Shown here piece by piece: positions 1 to 11,791 of a DNA stretch of 64,000 nucleotides. The DNA is from Gnetum montanum (lineage: Eukaryota > Streptophyta > Gnetopsida > Gnetales > Gnetaceae): positions 948,311-1,012,310 of the forward strand of contig MNCI01005835.1 in assembly GCA_015680685.1 (NCBI GenBank), read 5' to 3'. The notes below the pieces were generated by a model that ran no database searches, was not told the origin of the DNA, and was given only the letters and a program-made list of their open reading frames with translations. Positions within the stretch are counted from its first letter, which is position 1. Every line of letters starts with the position of its first letter. The translations under genes were made by a program, and so were the position numbers.

Positions 1-957
1 TCTGTGGGAGTTATCATGCAATATGGTTGTACTAAGATCCTTGTAGATCTAATGAAAAATGGGAGTAAGAGTAATCAAAAGGGCACTCAAAAATCAAACG
101 TTGTTCTAGGGGGTCCCATTAGAAAGACATGCACCCATGCTTGAAGGTTGGCGGCTTCTCTGGATTCAGTAAAGTGAAAAAAAAAGAAGAAAAGAAAAAG
201 AAGTACCATAAAAAAAATTCACTCCTCCCTCGTACTAAACGCCAAGTGATCATACGCCTTGTTGTTATGGTACTCTCATAGTTGTTCATCATGGGATGAA
301 GCAATGTGATGTCACTGATTAGAAGGATCGACTTGGTCCTGATCTTGGAACGATGGGATAATGACACGTTAATCATGGTTTACACGCAGGATTCACTGTG
401 CCCTGGGTCAGTTACCTCATGTCCCAATCTCTCCGATCCCTTTCTTTAGTTCGTCTCATCTCACTATTCGCGCAATTGTAGCCCATGTCCTATGTAGCAT
501 AGAATTTTCATCTCATTTTGGTGATACTTACATGTGTGTGTTTTGTGGAGTTAGTACGGATTACATTTAACCCTTTTAGTGCCCACGGACACTTTAAGTG
601 TGATTACACAAGGGCATAATAGGTTGAAACCTGCTTTGGGGAGGACCCACTTGTGTAATTTTGTTGTAATCTTCATTAATTCTCTAGCTAGAACACACAA
701 TTTCTTTCCCTCAACTTAATTTTCATAAATTTATTTCCCTATTATTATCTCTCTTTCATTTTAATGCTCCAATGTACCATTATATTCCCTTTTCTTCATA
801 ACCGCCAAATTTTTAATTGCAACAATTCACATCATTATCATTCAGAGTGCCTCATGAATCAATGTAATTACCCCTGAATATATTAATCCTTGTCCATTTC
901 CTCGTCTTACACCATTAATTTCAAGAAAATCATTAAAAATTCAGTCTTTTTCATGTG
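1..957 (+). other. R1 post-integrase non-coding region
   Basis: No convincing reading frame. Blocks line up with the interval between integrase and ORF3 in the other elements: GCAATGTGATGTCACTGA near 302-320 is shared with R3 and R6, and CCTGCTTTGGGGAGGACCCA near 630-652 is shared with R4 and R7 (their minus strand). Conservation across coding and non-coding relatives suggests cis-acting RNA or DNA signals rather than protein. Confidence 0.55.
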
Positions 958-964
958 TCTCACC

Positions 965-1067
965 TTAGTTGGGATGAGATATCGGGTACGCGATATCGCG
1001 TCCCACGTGATATCGCATACACAATGTACCGTACACGATATGGCATCCTATTTAGCTATAAATAAGG
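965..1067 (+). promoter_or_regulatory. Internal promoter of R1 ORF3 (GATATC boxes plus TATA)
   Basis: GATATC cores sit at 978-983, 992-997 and 1009-1014, most within GCGATATCGCG-like palindromes, with a degenerate GATATG at 1037-1042. A TATA box, CTATAAATAAGG, follows at 1056-1067. The order and spacing copy the U3 promoter of this element's own LTR (4411-4508). It lies about 470 bp before the ORF3 start. That it is a promoter is inference from this similarity. Confidence 0.6.
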
Positions 1068-1533
1068 ACCCCCATTGCAACACTTAGCATCATTTTGCCA
1101 TTTACGTGGGGGGAATTTTTAAAATTTTTCTCTACGACTTGCGATTGGATGACCCTCGCTTTTTCACTCATATTTCACGTGCTGGTGCTCCAATTTTAAT
1201 TCCGTTTGAACCTGCTTGAGCCCAGAGCGTTCAGTTTAGTCATGGGGGAGGGACACTTACCAAAAAGTGCCTAAATTTTTTGAAATTTGTCATTGCCCAA
1301 AGGACATCAATTAGGATAATTAATACTAACACTTAGAAAAATTGTGCCAAAAATCATATGACCTTAAGTATACCAGGAGATTAAAATGACAATCCACCTA
1401 AGTTATAGGACCATTATTATAATTTTTGGGCATGATCACACGATAACATAAGATCTTTAATTAAAAGGCATGTAGTAAGGTATAACTTAACTTTGAAAAC
1501 AACCTTACTAACGTTTCGCCCGTGTGATTGTAG
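1068..1533 (+). other. R1 ORF3 leader with a splice-acceptor-like end
   Basis: No open frame. The segment ends GTGTGATTGTAG directly against an ATG at 1534, matching a plant 3' splice site; R6 has GTGATTACAG at the same place and R5 has GAATATAG. A donor cannot be fixed; AAG|GTATAAC near 1478 is one candidate but would leave a very short intron. Confidence 0.4.
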
Positions 1534-4214
1534 ATGGCCCCAAAACATGCTTAGTGAGAGGGTCCTACTCAAGGTGAAGCGAAACAACCTCGGAGAGGTG
1601 GAAGATGAGTCCCTGCTAGATAACATGTAGAATAGGAGGTGTAATCATTTAGCATCCATCAAGAAGAACCTCCTACAGGATGGTCCGGGCAAGCAGAAAG
1701 AGGAGCTACTACTGCGCCTGACTGGGACAACTCACGTTGCCCCCGGAATGTGTTCAGGCTATCCATACGAAGTTCACAATTGCTGTGGTAATCATGGAGC
1801 TTAACTTCAAACCTTTTGCAGAGTTTGCTCCTGAGGTTGTTAGGGATCACCTTAAAGGGTCTCCCTTATGGCCTGTCCTCTCTGAGTGCGGTGCCTAGTA
1901 CTTAGGTGAAACATACCTATTCTGGCACAATAAGGAGCAAGGCACCACGGTTAACATTTGTGGTGTGACTATAGACTTTTCTATGCAGGCAATTTCAAAA
2001 GTGTTAAACTTTCCGAATTCAGGCCCCCATGTTGCTTGGTTATCTACCCGATCAGACCTTGATGTGCGAAAGGATTGGTTAGAGAAGGCTTATGGCAGAG
2101 ATAAAGCTTTTGGTGAGCTGACGACAGAAGAGTAGGTTTATTTTAAAATTGGAACCTATCACCTCTTCCCCACAAAAGGTTTGAAAAGAATATCAACGTA
2201 TGCGGCGAGAGGATGTGCAGTGTTGATGGGAAAGGTTAACGCTAACCTTCCCCATATATATTTGACGAAGATCCTAAGGCGATTCGAAGAACGTAATTCA
2301 GGGAAGATGACACTGCCTTTTCCCTGCCTTATCAAAAAACTGTGCCAACGGGTTGGTATTCAGGGATACACAAATGATGTCCTCCGAAAAGCCCAAAATG
2401 TTTCTTATGTTGAATTATTAAAGGTACCAGCTCCAAGAAAGAGCACTGGCGAAGAGCTGGAACCAGATGAAGAAGAATAACAGATGACTGAATCACTTGC
2501 CACTCAACTTGCAGGACCCAGTCAACCTCCAAACACAGGTCCCAGCCAACAACAAGAAGCAGGACCCAGCACAGGCTAGGATCAGCCGCCGCCATCGCAA
2601 GACTACAAATCGTCGATGAGCCATCTTAGGGCCATCGTCGAGACAGTTAGTTGGGGAAGTTGTGATGACGCAAATCTCTTCCACATCATCGATGATGCCA
2701 ACCAACCTACTATTTCATTAGATCACACAAGGGGAGAGTTATCCATCCAAACAGGAGGAGGGGAAAGTAGATGGTCACAACAGATCTCTGGAAACACAGC
2801 ATCTTTTCAAGTGCAGTTAGAGACTAGTGAAGGGGCCACTGTGGTGGTCATGCAACACCAGGATGCCACAGAAGCTACTGAAGTGGTCACTGATCACATC
2901 AAAGAATATTTCAATGTACCTGTTGTGCCATCGGCAGATCTTTCAGGAGCACGGGATCCTCAAACTCTTGCCGGAACCTCAATGACTCCTGCGGAACATG
3001 AGGATGCACTGGACAAATTGCTTCAAATAGGATAAGTTTTGACGTCTCTGTTTGACATCCCTCAGGATGTAACATCAATTCAATCAGACCTCATTTCCAC
3101 AAAGGGAAAGCTGGTCATATCCGAAGTAAGGGTAGAGCATGCTGAAACTGAAGTGGAGAAACTACAAGAGCAGCTCGTAGCCTTACAAGCAGCACAGCGA
3201 GATCCTTTGCAATTTGTTCCCATAGACCAGCTAGACAACTTTAGAATCGAGCAACTAACAAAACTAATTGCAGAAAATAAGAAGGTGGCAGAAGAAAAGG
3301 AGACGGCCACTTGGGATGCCTCCACAGCTCAAGTGCAAACTCATGTGCATCTTAAGGCACTCAGGGCCTTAGAAGAAGAAAATAAGCAGTTGGTTGTAGA
3401 TAACCTTCGGTTGACTTCTGTGGAGAAACAAAAGAATGTTCTTGATGAACACTTTCATCAATTACAAGAACAGTTCATTCAGGTCAACCGAGATGTACAC
3501 GAAAAGCTGAAAGAGCATTTCCGTGATCAGGTGGGGATGTACAAACAAATCCTGCAGAAGAAGATCCATATGGCCAAGGCTCAAATCAATAACATCAGTG
3601 CTCAGCATGCTAATTGGGGGGCCATATTGGACACTTACACCTTTGCCCACCAAGCGGAAATTAAGAACCGGGACCTGCAAATCCAAGACTTGATAGAGTA
3701 CATGGAGTTGACAAACCTTAGATATGCCAACCTGGCCATGTTAACAGCAGGATGCCTGAGGTCACAGCTCGAGAAGTAGGTAGCTTCCACCCATATCAAA
3801 TTTGAAGAAGAATTTGCAGAGCGAAAGAAGTTGGCTGAAAAACTAGATGTCACAAATTCTAAACTTGCGGTGGTAAAAGAAAGCTACCAAGGACAGAAAG
3901 ATGTGGCAACTGACTTGGCTTGACAGCTAACTGAGCTTCACAAATACAAAGACAAAGCTAGAGCCTATAAAGAGGAACGACGGGTGTTTGCAGCATGGTA
4001 TGTCAAAGCTAATCAGATGTTCCCGCAACTACCCTGTCCATGGAAGGTGCCAACTCCGTCAAACATCGGAACATTAGCATGGACGGCATAGGACCCTTGG
4101 ACTGAAGAGGAGAAGCTCTAGGCCATTTTTCAGCGTCATCAACCTTCCAAGCTTGGGGCACATGACAAGGGGAAAGCACCCATGGAGGAGCCACCACCAC
4201 CAGGAACTACATGA
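1534..4214 (+). pseudogene. R1 ORF3: PF20167-like domain and coiled-coil protein, broken
   Basis: ORF3 lies between the internal promoter and the polypurine tract, the third-gene position. It starts MAPKHA (R3 has MAPKPRHPRGEG) and is stopped within a few codons; at least one frameshift lies before 2181, after which most of the protein is in one frame. Recognisable parts are a domain with the signature LPFPCLIKKLC near 2315-2345, which resembles the 'putative plant transposon protein' family; a beta-rich block with VVVMQHQ near 2845-2865; a long heptad-rich coiled coil from 3039 to about 3990; and a C-terminal LPCPWKVP block ending PPPPGTT before a TGA at 4212-4214. Conceptual length is about 890 aa. 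I see no signal peptide or membrane segment, so it is not obviously envelope-like. Function is unknown. Confidence 0.6.
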
Positions 4215-4374
4215 GTTCCACATTTTTGTAGTTGTAGTATTTCTTCTCTGTGTTGTGTCTTCCCACACTGCGGCATTAGTCCATTTCTTTTTCCCAGTTA
4301 ATAATCCCATACCTATCCACTGTGTAATCACTGAAGCTTATTCTCCTTGTAACTCGAGAATGAGTTTTTATTCA

Positions 4375-4386
4375 GTCTTGGGGGTA
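4375..4386 (+). other. R1 polypurine tract
   Basis: GTCTTGGGGGTA lies directly before the 3' LTR. The same block (CATGGGGGTA) precedes the 3' LTR of R3, R4 and R7, where it would prime plus-strand DNA synthesis. Confidence 0.75.
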
Positions 4387-4410
4387 TGATGAGACGCGAT
4401 TCGCATAGGC

Positions 4411-4508
4411 CGCGATATCGCATCCCCCGCGATATCGTGTACACGATATCACGTCTTCCCTACAATATCGCGTACGCGATATCGTAGTCTGCCGCCATAT
4501 ATATAAAT
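4411..4508 (+). promoter_or_regulatory. R1 LTR promoter: GATATC palindrome array plus TATA
   Basis: GATATC cores occur at 4414-4419, 4431-4436, 4445-4450 and 4478-4483, with an AATATCGCG variant near 4464. Most are extended to GCGATATCGC-like palindromes. ATATATATAAATAAG at about 4496-4510 is the TATA box. Confidence 0.65.
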
Positions 4509-4833
4509 AAGACGTGACACTCCCTTGTTTGGGGATCCCAGTTTTAGAGTAGCAAAGCTCTGGTAGTTTGATCCCTCCAGAGTTAGATTTTTTCCCATGT
4601 ATGCCCGCAGTGTGGTGAATGTAATTGTATAGTGTCTTTATTCAAGTGTGCCGTACTTGGACACGCACATGACCGGCAATAAAGATCAAGATTACTTCAT
4701 CATTGAAACATTCACTTTGTCATTTATTTATTTGTTATTTATTTAATGTTATTTACTATTTTCTCTCTCACCCTTAAACTCCTAGATCGTGGAACGAGTA
4801 CGACTTGATTACGAGCATTTAAGTGTGACTGCT

Positions 4834-4925
4834 TGGTAGCCCAGTGGTGTAGCTAGGATCTACGCTTGGTAATCCCAGTGGTGTACCTAGGATCTATGCT
4901 TGGTAGTCCCAGTGGTAGTCGTGCA
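4834..4925 (+). repeat. Tandem sub-repeats inside the R1 LTR
   Basis: About three copies of a roughly 32-bp unit built on CTTGGTAATCCCAGTGGTGT and CTAGGATCTACG. They lie downstream of the promoter and account for part of the length difference between LTRs of this group. Confidence 0.6.
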
Positions 4926-5260
4926 CAAAGTCCAAGATGTGTACGGTTGATCAAGGAATCGATTGCTCATCGTACTTAGGCTAGATTAGATTTTCTTATC
5001 TTTTCCTCCTAGTTTAGTTTAGTTAATATTATTTTCCACTACCTTCAGGAGTAGCATAGATTAGGTAACACATCATACACCTCATCTGGACTAAACCATA
5101 TGTGACATATGCAATACTAGTCCAGGTGGGAAGACAGCGAACTGCGACCTAAGGCTAACTATCTAGGTGCCACAACTAGTACATCTACGGAGTTTGACCG
5201 GATCACGCGTGCGATGCTCGTTTCGTATGGTTGAGTGCAGGGGTACCTCGCCACTCATCA

Positions 5261-7229
5261 GACCTACATGTTTCATAATCAAAATTTTGCTTTACAATTA
5301 ATTGATGTCATGCAAAAACATAGCATTTAAGTTATTCATGTCATGCATTATTCTTTTTTTTTCTTTTTACTTCTTGAGTTAGATAAACCTTCCTTGGTAT
5401 AGCGTACCCTAGATATAGGATCATTTATAAATAACTATGCAATATTGATCATTAGTACATAGACTTCAAATTTTGATGTTGAATTTGAAGAATATTCTAA
5501 AGTTCTATGTTTTTTCAAGTTATTAATCTTCCACTAATTCATCAGAAAGTTAAACAAGAGATTGTTAGTCTTATTAGTCACATTAAGCATATGAAATCTA
5601 TTTCCATACCATTTGGTTCTTGTAGATTTTTTTTTAAATCAATCTTCTTAATCGTAAAAGAAATTGATATAAAAACTAGGCAATAAGACCTGTATTTATC
5701 TGGTAACATATTATAATCTTCCTAATTTTTGCAATTTTTGTCATTATGAAGGATATTTGTTTAATGCTTATCTTTTTTTCTCAAGAAAAAAATATGTTAA
5801 AGTTAAGGATATGAAAAAATAATTTGAAGTTAAAGATCTAGAAAATCAAGTTAATATCAATGATAAGAATGATTAAATGATAATAAGAAAACTAAAGAAG
5901 ATATAAGCTTCTATAAATAATTTTCTAAAGAAAGTATTGATCGGTCTAAATAGAACTTTGTTAAAAAAAATTCTTCTTGAATTATTAAAGTATATAATTT
6001 TGACTCTTATTCTTTTAGATGTGATAATTCTAGAATATCTAAAATTCTACACTATGAGAAAATGAGTTATTGAAATCTTGATAATGCATTTAATATGATG
6101 GTTTCTTGATAATTTGGTTGCCCTAATGAATGATGACAGTGACTTAATAATTGAGAATGGAAGTTGATACCAGTGATAGATGTGTAAATGAGAGAAGAAA
6201 GGAATATGAAAAATTATCAAATTGCAAAGAAGATCTAATGTCAACTTTATTGCCTTCAAAATAGGTCATTTCATTCATGTATATCCTTACAATTTATAGG
6301 AAATGATTAGGGCCATCCTTGGGAAACTTGAGAAGTTATTACCAGAGTGAAAATAAAGAAATTTTAGCAAAATAAAGGTGAGCTAGGGTCAAAATATTTT
6401 ACATCTACCCATAAATTAAAAAATAAATAAAAATAATTTGACTTTATATACATTTGTCTTCATGTGTAATGAGCATTGGACATTACTAATGATCAAGTAT
6501 GTTAAAGTTAATGACGTGAAAAAAATAATCAAGTTACTACTAATGATAAGAATGAACAAATGATAATGAAAAATCTAGAGAAAATAGAAGCTTCTATAAA
6601 TATTTTTCTAAAGAAAGTATTGATTAGTCCAAATAGACAACCCATAAAAAATCTTTTCTCATCCAATAATAATACTGTTAACTTAAATATTAAATCTTAT
6701 ATTAAGAATTAGGTTCATGTTAATGGCAAAGAATCCCAATGTAAGGTAAATTTAAGGTTATCTACTTATTATAATATGAAAGCATACTAGTTTCAAATCC
6801 TCTCTAGATTAATCATTAATCGTGATGAATATTATGGATGGAAGATGTTATTTATAGGTAACTTTGTAAAAGTTGGTTAGCAGTATTATTCTTATTAATA
6901 TTTGAGTTTTTATTAGAGTCAAATAACCTTAAAGTTTTTATATTTCATTAAATTTTTTATTTTTAGTTATTATAATTTTTTGAATTATCAATTGATTATA
7001 ACAAGAAATGCTATAGAAACAAATGGAGGATGAAAAATGCTAATTTTGTAAGATAATATTAATGTAATGATAATTTTATGAATTCATTTATTAGTTTTTT
7101 TTTTCTAAAGGAAGTTGTAAGTTGATAATTGTAGGGGATTGAACTCATCATTTCATATATGTGATTTATAAAAGAAAGAGAATATCTCATCTTTTGTTGT
7201 TCATTATTTTGGTTATGAGGGGCCACCAT
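5261..7229. other. Unclassified AT-rich block
   Basis: There is no frame I can assign. On the plus strand near 5700-5900 a broken frame contains CNFCHYEGY followed by lysine-rich, coiled-coil-like sequence, which faintly recalls a gag-type knuckle, but the spacing is not diagnostic. Part of the block is duplicated (next entry). The left edge abuts the R1 LTR; the right edge abuts the Penelope-like element. Confidence 0.3.
5795..6645 (+). repeat. Direct duplication of about 150 bp
   Basis: 5795-5960 and 6496-6645 both start TATGTTAAAGTTAA and share GATAAGAATGA, AGCTTCTATAAAT and TTTCTAAAGAAAGTATTGAT in order. They are separated by about 530 bp of unrelated sequence. The second copy lacks about 20 bp near its start. 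Confidence 0.7.
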
Positions 7230-7234
7230 CCTTC

Positions 7235-7720
7235 ATTCATGTCTAAGCCTTTATTTTTGTTTACATTATTAGGGTGCAACTTAATCTCCATAGATTCTCT
7301 AATTTTCCTTTCTAAATAATTTTATATCTTGGCTAGAACTTTTCATTTGTCTAATTATCAAGTGTATTTAATTTGATCTTTTAAGAAATTGTTAATGTGT
7401 TTATGAAAAGGGGATTTTTAAAAATCTATAACGTTTTGTGTCTCCTTCATGTTCTTTCAGTCCAATAATGATGCTTCTTGCACTTTCTCCTATGTATACT
7501 TTTCCATAACAGCATTCTAGTTAATAAACTCCATTACAACTAAGACTTTCTAAGTTATCCTTCTTAGCAAGACACCAATCACTAATTTTATTAATTGGTT
7601 GAAATATGATTTTAATATTTTCTTTGATTAACATTTTTCCTAGTTTATCATAAATATCTTCTTGATATGGTAATACTACTTCATCTTATTCTCTTTATCT
7701 TGTCCTCTATCATCTATATA
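7235..7720 (-). pseudogene. GIY-YIG endonuclease domain of the Penelope-like element
   Basis: The conceptual minus-strand product includes a KISDW block, then GVY, a stop, LECCYGKVYIGESARSI, then LKEHEGDTKR (about 7440-7540), and a C-terminal HPNNVNKNKGLDMNEG block near 7230-7285. GVY and VYIGES are the GIY and YIG halves of the fold that makes the nick used for target-primed insertion. The arginine usually found after the RSI block appears replaced (IIGLKEH), so even without the stop the domain would probably be inactive. Confidence 0.8.
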
Positions 7721-7899
7721 ATCATGAGGAGGTTTTCTTCTTTTAATAAGCTAATTTGTAATGCTTTTATTCCAAGCCTTTTCAATGGTCCTAAAGTTAA
7801 ATCCTTTAATTTAAAGATAGGATTGAGATGTTTAGATTCTTTTACCAATGTTTTATTATTCCAAACTATTAGGGCCTAAACATTAAGGTTTTTTAAATG

Positions 7900-9100
7900 C
7901 CTATCTTTTGGCTAAAGGGATTGTTAGATTTGAAATCCAATATTTTTTTGTATGTGTTATACCACAAGACTTGACTAAATTCTTATTTTTATTGATGACT
8001 TTGGTGATGAGAACATCTAGAAAAGAAAGGAAGTTATTGTGTTCCTTTTCAATTATAAATTATACGTTATAGTTAATGCTATTTAGATATGCATGAAATT
8101 TATCTAGTTCATCTTCAATGAATTGACAAATGCATTCTATATCATCCAAATATCTAATCCAATGTTTTAGCTTTCATCTAAACAAGTTTAATGTTTTAAT
8201 TTCAAAGTCTTCCATATATAAGCTAGCTACAATATGAAAAATAGGCAATTCGATTTTGATCTTGCACCTTTTCATAGTAAAAATTATTGTATTTAAGATA
8301 AGTGATTCCTAAGGATAGCTTAACAAGCTTTAGAGTCTCACTATGAACTTTTTCATTAATAATCTTTGAAGATACTTTTAATGAAATCATGATAAAGAGA
8401 GGGATAACATCAACACTTACAAGGATATCTTTCAATTATAATTTGACCAAAGAGATAAAATTTTTATAATCTTAAGTATTTTTTTTTAAAAAAGAAGTAT
8501 GCCCAACAAGTGGTGCAAGAAATTTTTTAGCTAGATACTTTGCTAGAGCATATGTGGATGAACTAATGGTATCCACTATAGGTCTAAGTGGAACTCCATT
8601 TTTATGGACATGAGAAACATCATAAATTTGGGAAGGATGACAATGGGTGGAAATGAAGGATTTCTTAGTTTCTACATCTAAATCAAATTTCTTTATATCT
8701 TTTCTTACTTTTTAAATAATGTTTAATGTTGGATCTTTATCTATTTTCTTATAGCTATTACATGTGAGATGTTCTACCATTTTCTCATTATATGTTTAAT
8801 CATCCATTATTACTATTGCTTTATCTTTATTTGCTTACAAAATTTTCATAAACTTTTCAATTTTTCTAACCTCACAAAGTACTTTAGATTCTTTCTTAGA
8901 GATATTACTCTCAGGTTTGTAGCTTTAAGTAAACTAATAACACTATTTTGAACAATTGTTATAGCTTTTTGCTTCTAAATATTCCTAAGAGATTTTTCTA
9001 TAGCAAAAATAAAGTTTATATAATTAATGTTTTTTGGAGAAATAACAAAACCTAATCTTTTATTTAAAAGATTAACGCTATCTTCATTTAAGGTTTGTTT
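7900..9100 (-). pseudogene. Penelope-type reverse transcriptase, broken
   Basis: Key blocks on the minus strand are GVPLRPIVDTISSSTY and LAKYLAKKFLAPLVGHT (about 8490-8600), ILVSVDVIPLF (near 8410, the motif A region, where the family usually has LVSFDVVSLFT), the KYNNFYYEKVQ block near 8280, LYMEDFE near 8210, and WIRYLDDIE (about 8130-8158) holding the catalytic DD pair. NFLSFLDVLIT follows near 8000. The LRPIV and YLDD blocks together distinguish Penelope-type RT. Several frameshifts separate the blocks. Confidence 0.85.
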
Positions 9101-9480
9101 AGAGATGCTGATAACAAGTTTTCCTTTCCATGTTTTAAGCTCATTATTGGTGATACTGGTTGGAATCTCTTTGGTGGTAATGTTTAATAATTTTTTTCCT
9201 TCAGTTTTGGATTTTGATTGATGGGTAATAATTTTTTATCCTTTAAATCCATTAATTCATTATGATGTTTAATTATCATATTAGAATTAATAAAAACATT
9301 GATATGAAAAGTAGGAATATCATTCATAACCTTCTTGGTAGGTTAAATTGATTTTTTAATGTTTTTTTCCATTTCTTAGATTCTCAAGTTTTCTACCAAA
9401 TTTCTTTTTCAAATCACAATGCCACAAGGAGATTTCTATCATGATTTATCAGTTGTAGTTGTTCTAGATATGCGAAGATA

Positions 9481-10104
9481 AGTTATTCCTCATTTTTAGA
9501 TGTAGGTTATAAAATTCCTTATTTAGAGAATCTAGCAATATCCATCATTTTCTATTGGATCTTTCTCTCCTACAAAAGTTGGCATTTTGTCAAAAATTGC
9601 TATTGCTAGCTTAGATCCTTTTATTATTTAGGGGTGGACGTCATACCTCAAAAAACAACTATTAATATTAAAAAAATTCAAAGTACATCAGATCATCAAG
9701 GAGAAAGTTTAAAGAAAAAGCCCAATGGTTTTGGGGATGCCTTTTCAAGTTTTCATCCTTATAACTAATCTAGAAAAAACTCCCCTCTAGGATTGGAAAA
9801 GAATTAGATCTTGCCCTTACTCAAAAGCACCCTCACCAGTTTTCACTACATAACTAAAGGATTTTTTGTAAAGAGAAGTAGAAAACTCTTTCTACAAAAA
9901 AAAAATGCATTAATCAAAGATAAAGAGAAAATAGTAAAAAAAAATTTAAAGCTTCCCATCCATAAGCCTACAAAAAAAATAAATTAATATTGTAGGAAAC
10001 AAATTAATTGTTCAACTTTCATTAAAGATTTTTTCTTGAAGTTATAGCTAAAAAGTGACATCTTTGAGAATCTAGTATTTGACACCTAGAGATAATTCAT
10101 AGTT
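9481..10104. other. No assignable feature
   Basis: AT-rich sequence between the Penelope-like remnant and the LINE 3' half. It may hold the N-terminal end of the former and the 3' UTR of the latter, but I could not place either boundary. Confidence 0.3.
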
Positions 10105-11791
10105 ATGCTCTTATTGCTAGAAAATAACTACATAGCGAAGCTTCCAAATAGAGTAGAGAACAAGAGATCGAAGACAATTTCAAATGCAAAGAAACAAAGT
10201 AAGCAAAGCAAGTTGATCACTAAGAATGACTTCATTGATGCTTGGTTGAAAGTTGTTATAAATTCTGGATGTCCATTTCCAAGCATGCTAAGCAACATGA
10301 CACTCAAAAAAACATGAGAAAATGAGGCCTCACTTCTACAGAGGACATTGACGAGAAACATTTTCAGTATGTTTAAGATAAGTGCCTATAGGAAGACCTT
10401 AATGAATAAGACACCATAAAAAATATGAATTCTAGGAAATGTAGGAGCTTGTCAAATATCTTTTATTTTCCTCATACAAAACTACAATAATAATTGTATT
10501 TTCCAAGCCTTATTGAGTTTTTTATGAATAAAATTGTTCTTTATAATAATCACATAAACAACTTTCAAATTAAAAGGATAAATAGATCTACTATTCTTCC
10601 AAAAAATATCTAGAATAGCCTAGCATAAATTGTTGTCAATTTTCAATAAATTCTAAAGATTAGAAATTAATTTTTTAAAATTCTTTTTCTCTTTCTATTC
10701 AAATCATATAGGATAAAAGCTTCATTGCAAGCAAATCATCTATCATGCATATGTAGACAAAAAACTACCATGATGCCAAATCTACTCCAAGTGATACATA
10801 ATCTAGATGCATTAGTAGCCCAAGCTCCTTCATTAAAAGGAAGACATCATGGGCTAATTTTCTTAAGCATATCTTCTAAAACTATAATATTATTGTAATT
10901 TCAACATTTACTAAGCTTGCATCATGTCCTCCAAATTTGTTTAAGAATTGGAAAACCAAAAATAGAAATGACCTATGGAAAAAGAAGACATTAAAGAAAG
11001 TTATTAGAAGATCAACTATTATTATTCTTACGTTTTCCTTGCATAAGTCTATTTCATAAAAGGAGCATTCAAACATAATCTCCATTACTACACGTTTTAA
11101 TCTATTTTGATGTAAGAAAAATACCTTGGTTAAAACAACTAATGAGGCCAACTCCTCTATCTTTCTTACTACTAGTGCAAATATCCCAATCAATGCTAGG
11201 AAAAAAATTCCATTGTTGCTTAGCAAACCAAAAGAATTAATAGATAATAGGATTAATTATTTCATAAGAAGTTTTAGAAGAATCCCAACAACTAGAGTAA
11301 TAAACATGAGTCGATTGAAGCATTTGTTTAATAACTAAAACTTTGCTAATAAGGGTGAGATTTTTTTTTCTTTCCATTTATCAAGCTTCTTTTCAATTTT
11401 ATCAACCACATAATTCTAAAAAAATTAGTAAGATTAGGCTTACAAGAAAAAGGTATTCCTTAAATTTTGAAAATAATTTTTTTAAAAGAATTTCCAAGGC
11501 TTGAGAGTAATCCACTTATCAATATTGCCATTGCAATAAATAGTAGATTTTTGCCAATTAATGTGAAAGCCAAATAACATGCAATAATCCTCCACTAACT
11601 AAAAGAGTATTGCTATGTTGAAAATAATTGTTATCATACAAAAGAATCATTTGCAAAGTGCATGTTAAGAAATTCTGTACCTTGATCGTTCCTTGAAATC
11701 CCCTTAATGAAATTCCTTTATAGATTATAGTGTAAATTATGTGAAAGAAAATCTATAGCAATAATAAAAAGATAAGGAGTTAGAGAATAAT
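10105..11791 (-). pseudogene. LINE ORF2, 3' half (RT motif C onward, zinc-knuckle end)
   Basis: Read on the minus strand this begins in the RT palm: SLTPYLFIIAID at about 11755-11791 (family pattern GCPLSPYLF), then FADDS at about 11644-11658, the catalytic motif C. It continues through the thumb, a NEGAWATNASR block near 10810-10840, and ends with CPLCRSEASFSHVF and a HAWKW-type block (about 10250-10350), a zf-RVT-like end typical of plant L1-type LINEs. The N-terminal half is 26.7 kb away at 38471-40480, because R2 inserted between the codons of the GC-x-L motif. It is interrupted by stops and frameshifts. Confidence 0.8.

Larger units (their letters stand above)
1..5260 (+). mobile_element. 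R1: 3' part of a Tat/Athila-like Ty3 LTR retrotransposon
   Basis: The right end is an LTR that begins TGATGAG and ends CTCATCA (4387-5260). Inside it lie a polypurine tract, ORF3, an internal promoter and a conserved post-integrase region that lines up with the same interval of R3 and R6. The 5' LTR, gag and pol lie outside the window, so the upstream target-site duplication cannot be read; GACCT follows the LTR at 5261-5265. The LTR promoter matches that of the deletion derivatives R4 and R7, so R1 is the best candidate here for their autonomous relative. Confidence 0.85.
4387..5260 (+). repeat. R1 3' LTR
   Basis: An 874-bp LTR with terminal inverted repeats TGATGAG/CTCATCA. It holds a U3 promoter, a polyadenylation signal AATAAAGA near 4678, internal sub-repeats and a 3' terminus (GGGGTACCTCGCCACTCATCA, split here as GGGGTACCTCGCC then ACTCATCA) shared by all elements of this group in the window. 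Confidence 0.85.
7230..9480 (-). mobile_element. Penelope-like retroelement remnant (RT plus GIY-YIG)
   Basis: Read on the minus strand, the block gives, in order, an N-terminal segment (RLGFVISPKNINYINFIF near 9060), a linker with KADK-like and IMDD sequence (about 8840-8900), the RT, and a GIY-YIG endonuclease ending HPNNVNKNKGL near 7240. This order is specific to Penelope-like elements and differs from LINEs and LTR elements. Stops and frameshifts are frequent, so it is an old copy. Ends and terminal repeats were not located. Such elements are known from conifers, which supports a gymnosperm source. Confidence 0.85.

Noticed and set aside
978-4483. GATATC boxes as a circadian evening element or I-box
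   Set aside because: Cores overlap loosely with such motifs, but the extended GCGATATCGC palindrome does not match either well.
5690-5960. An endogenous caulimovirus-like coat or zinc-finger region
   Set aside because: CNFCHYEGY lacks the full cysteine-histidine spacing and no RT or movement-protein block is nearby.
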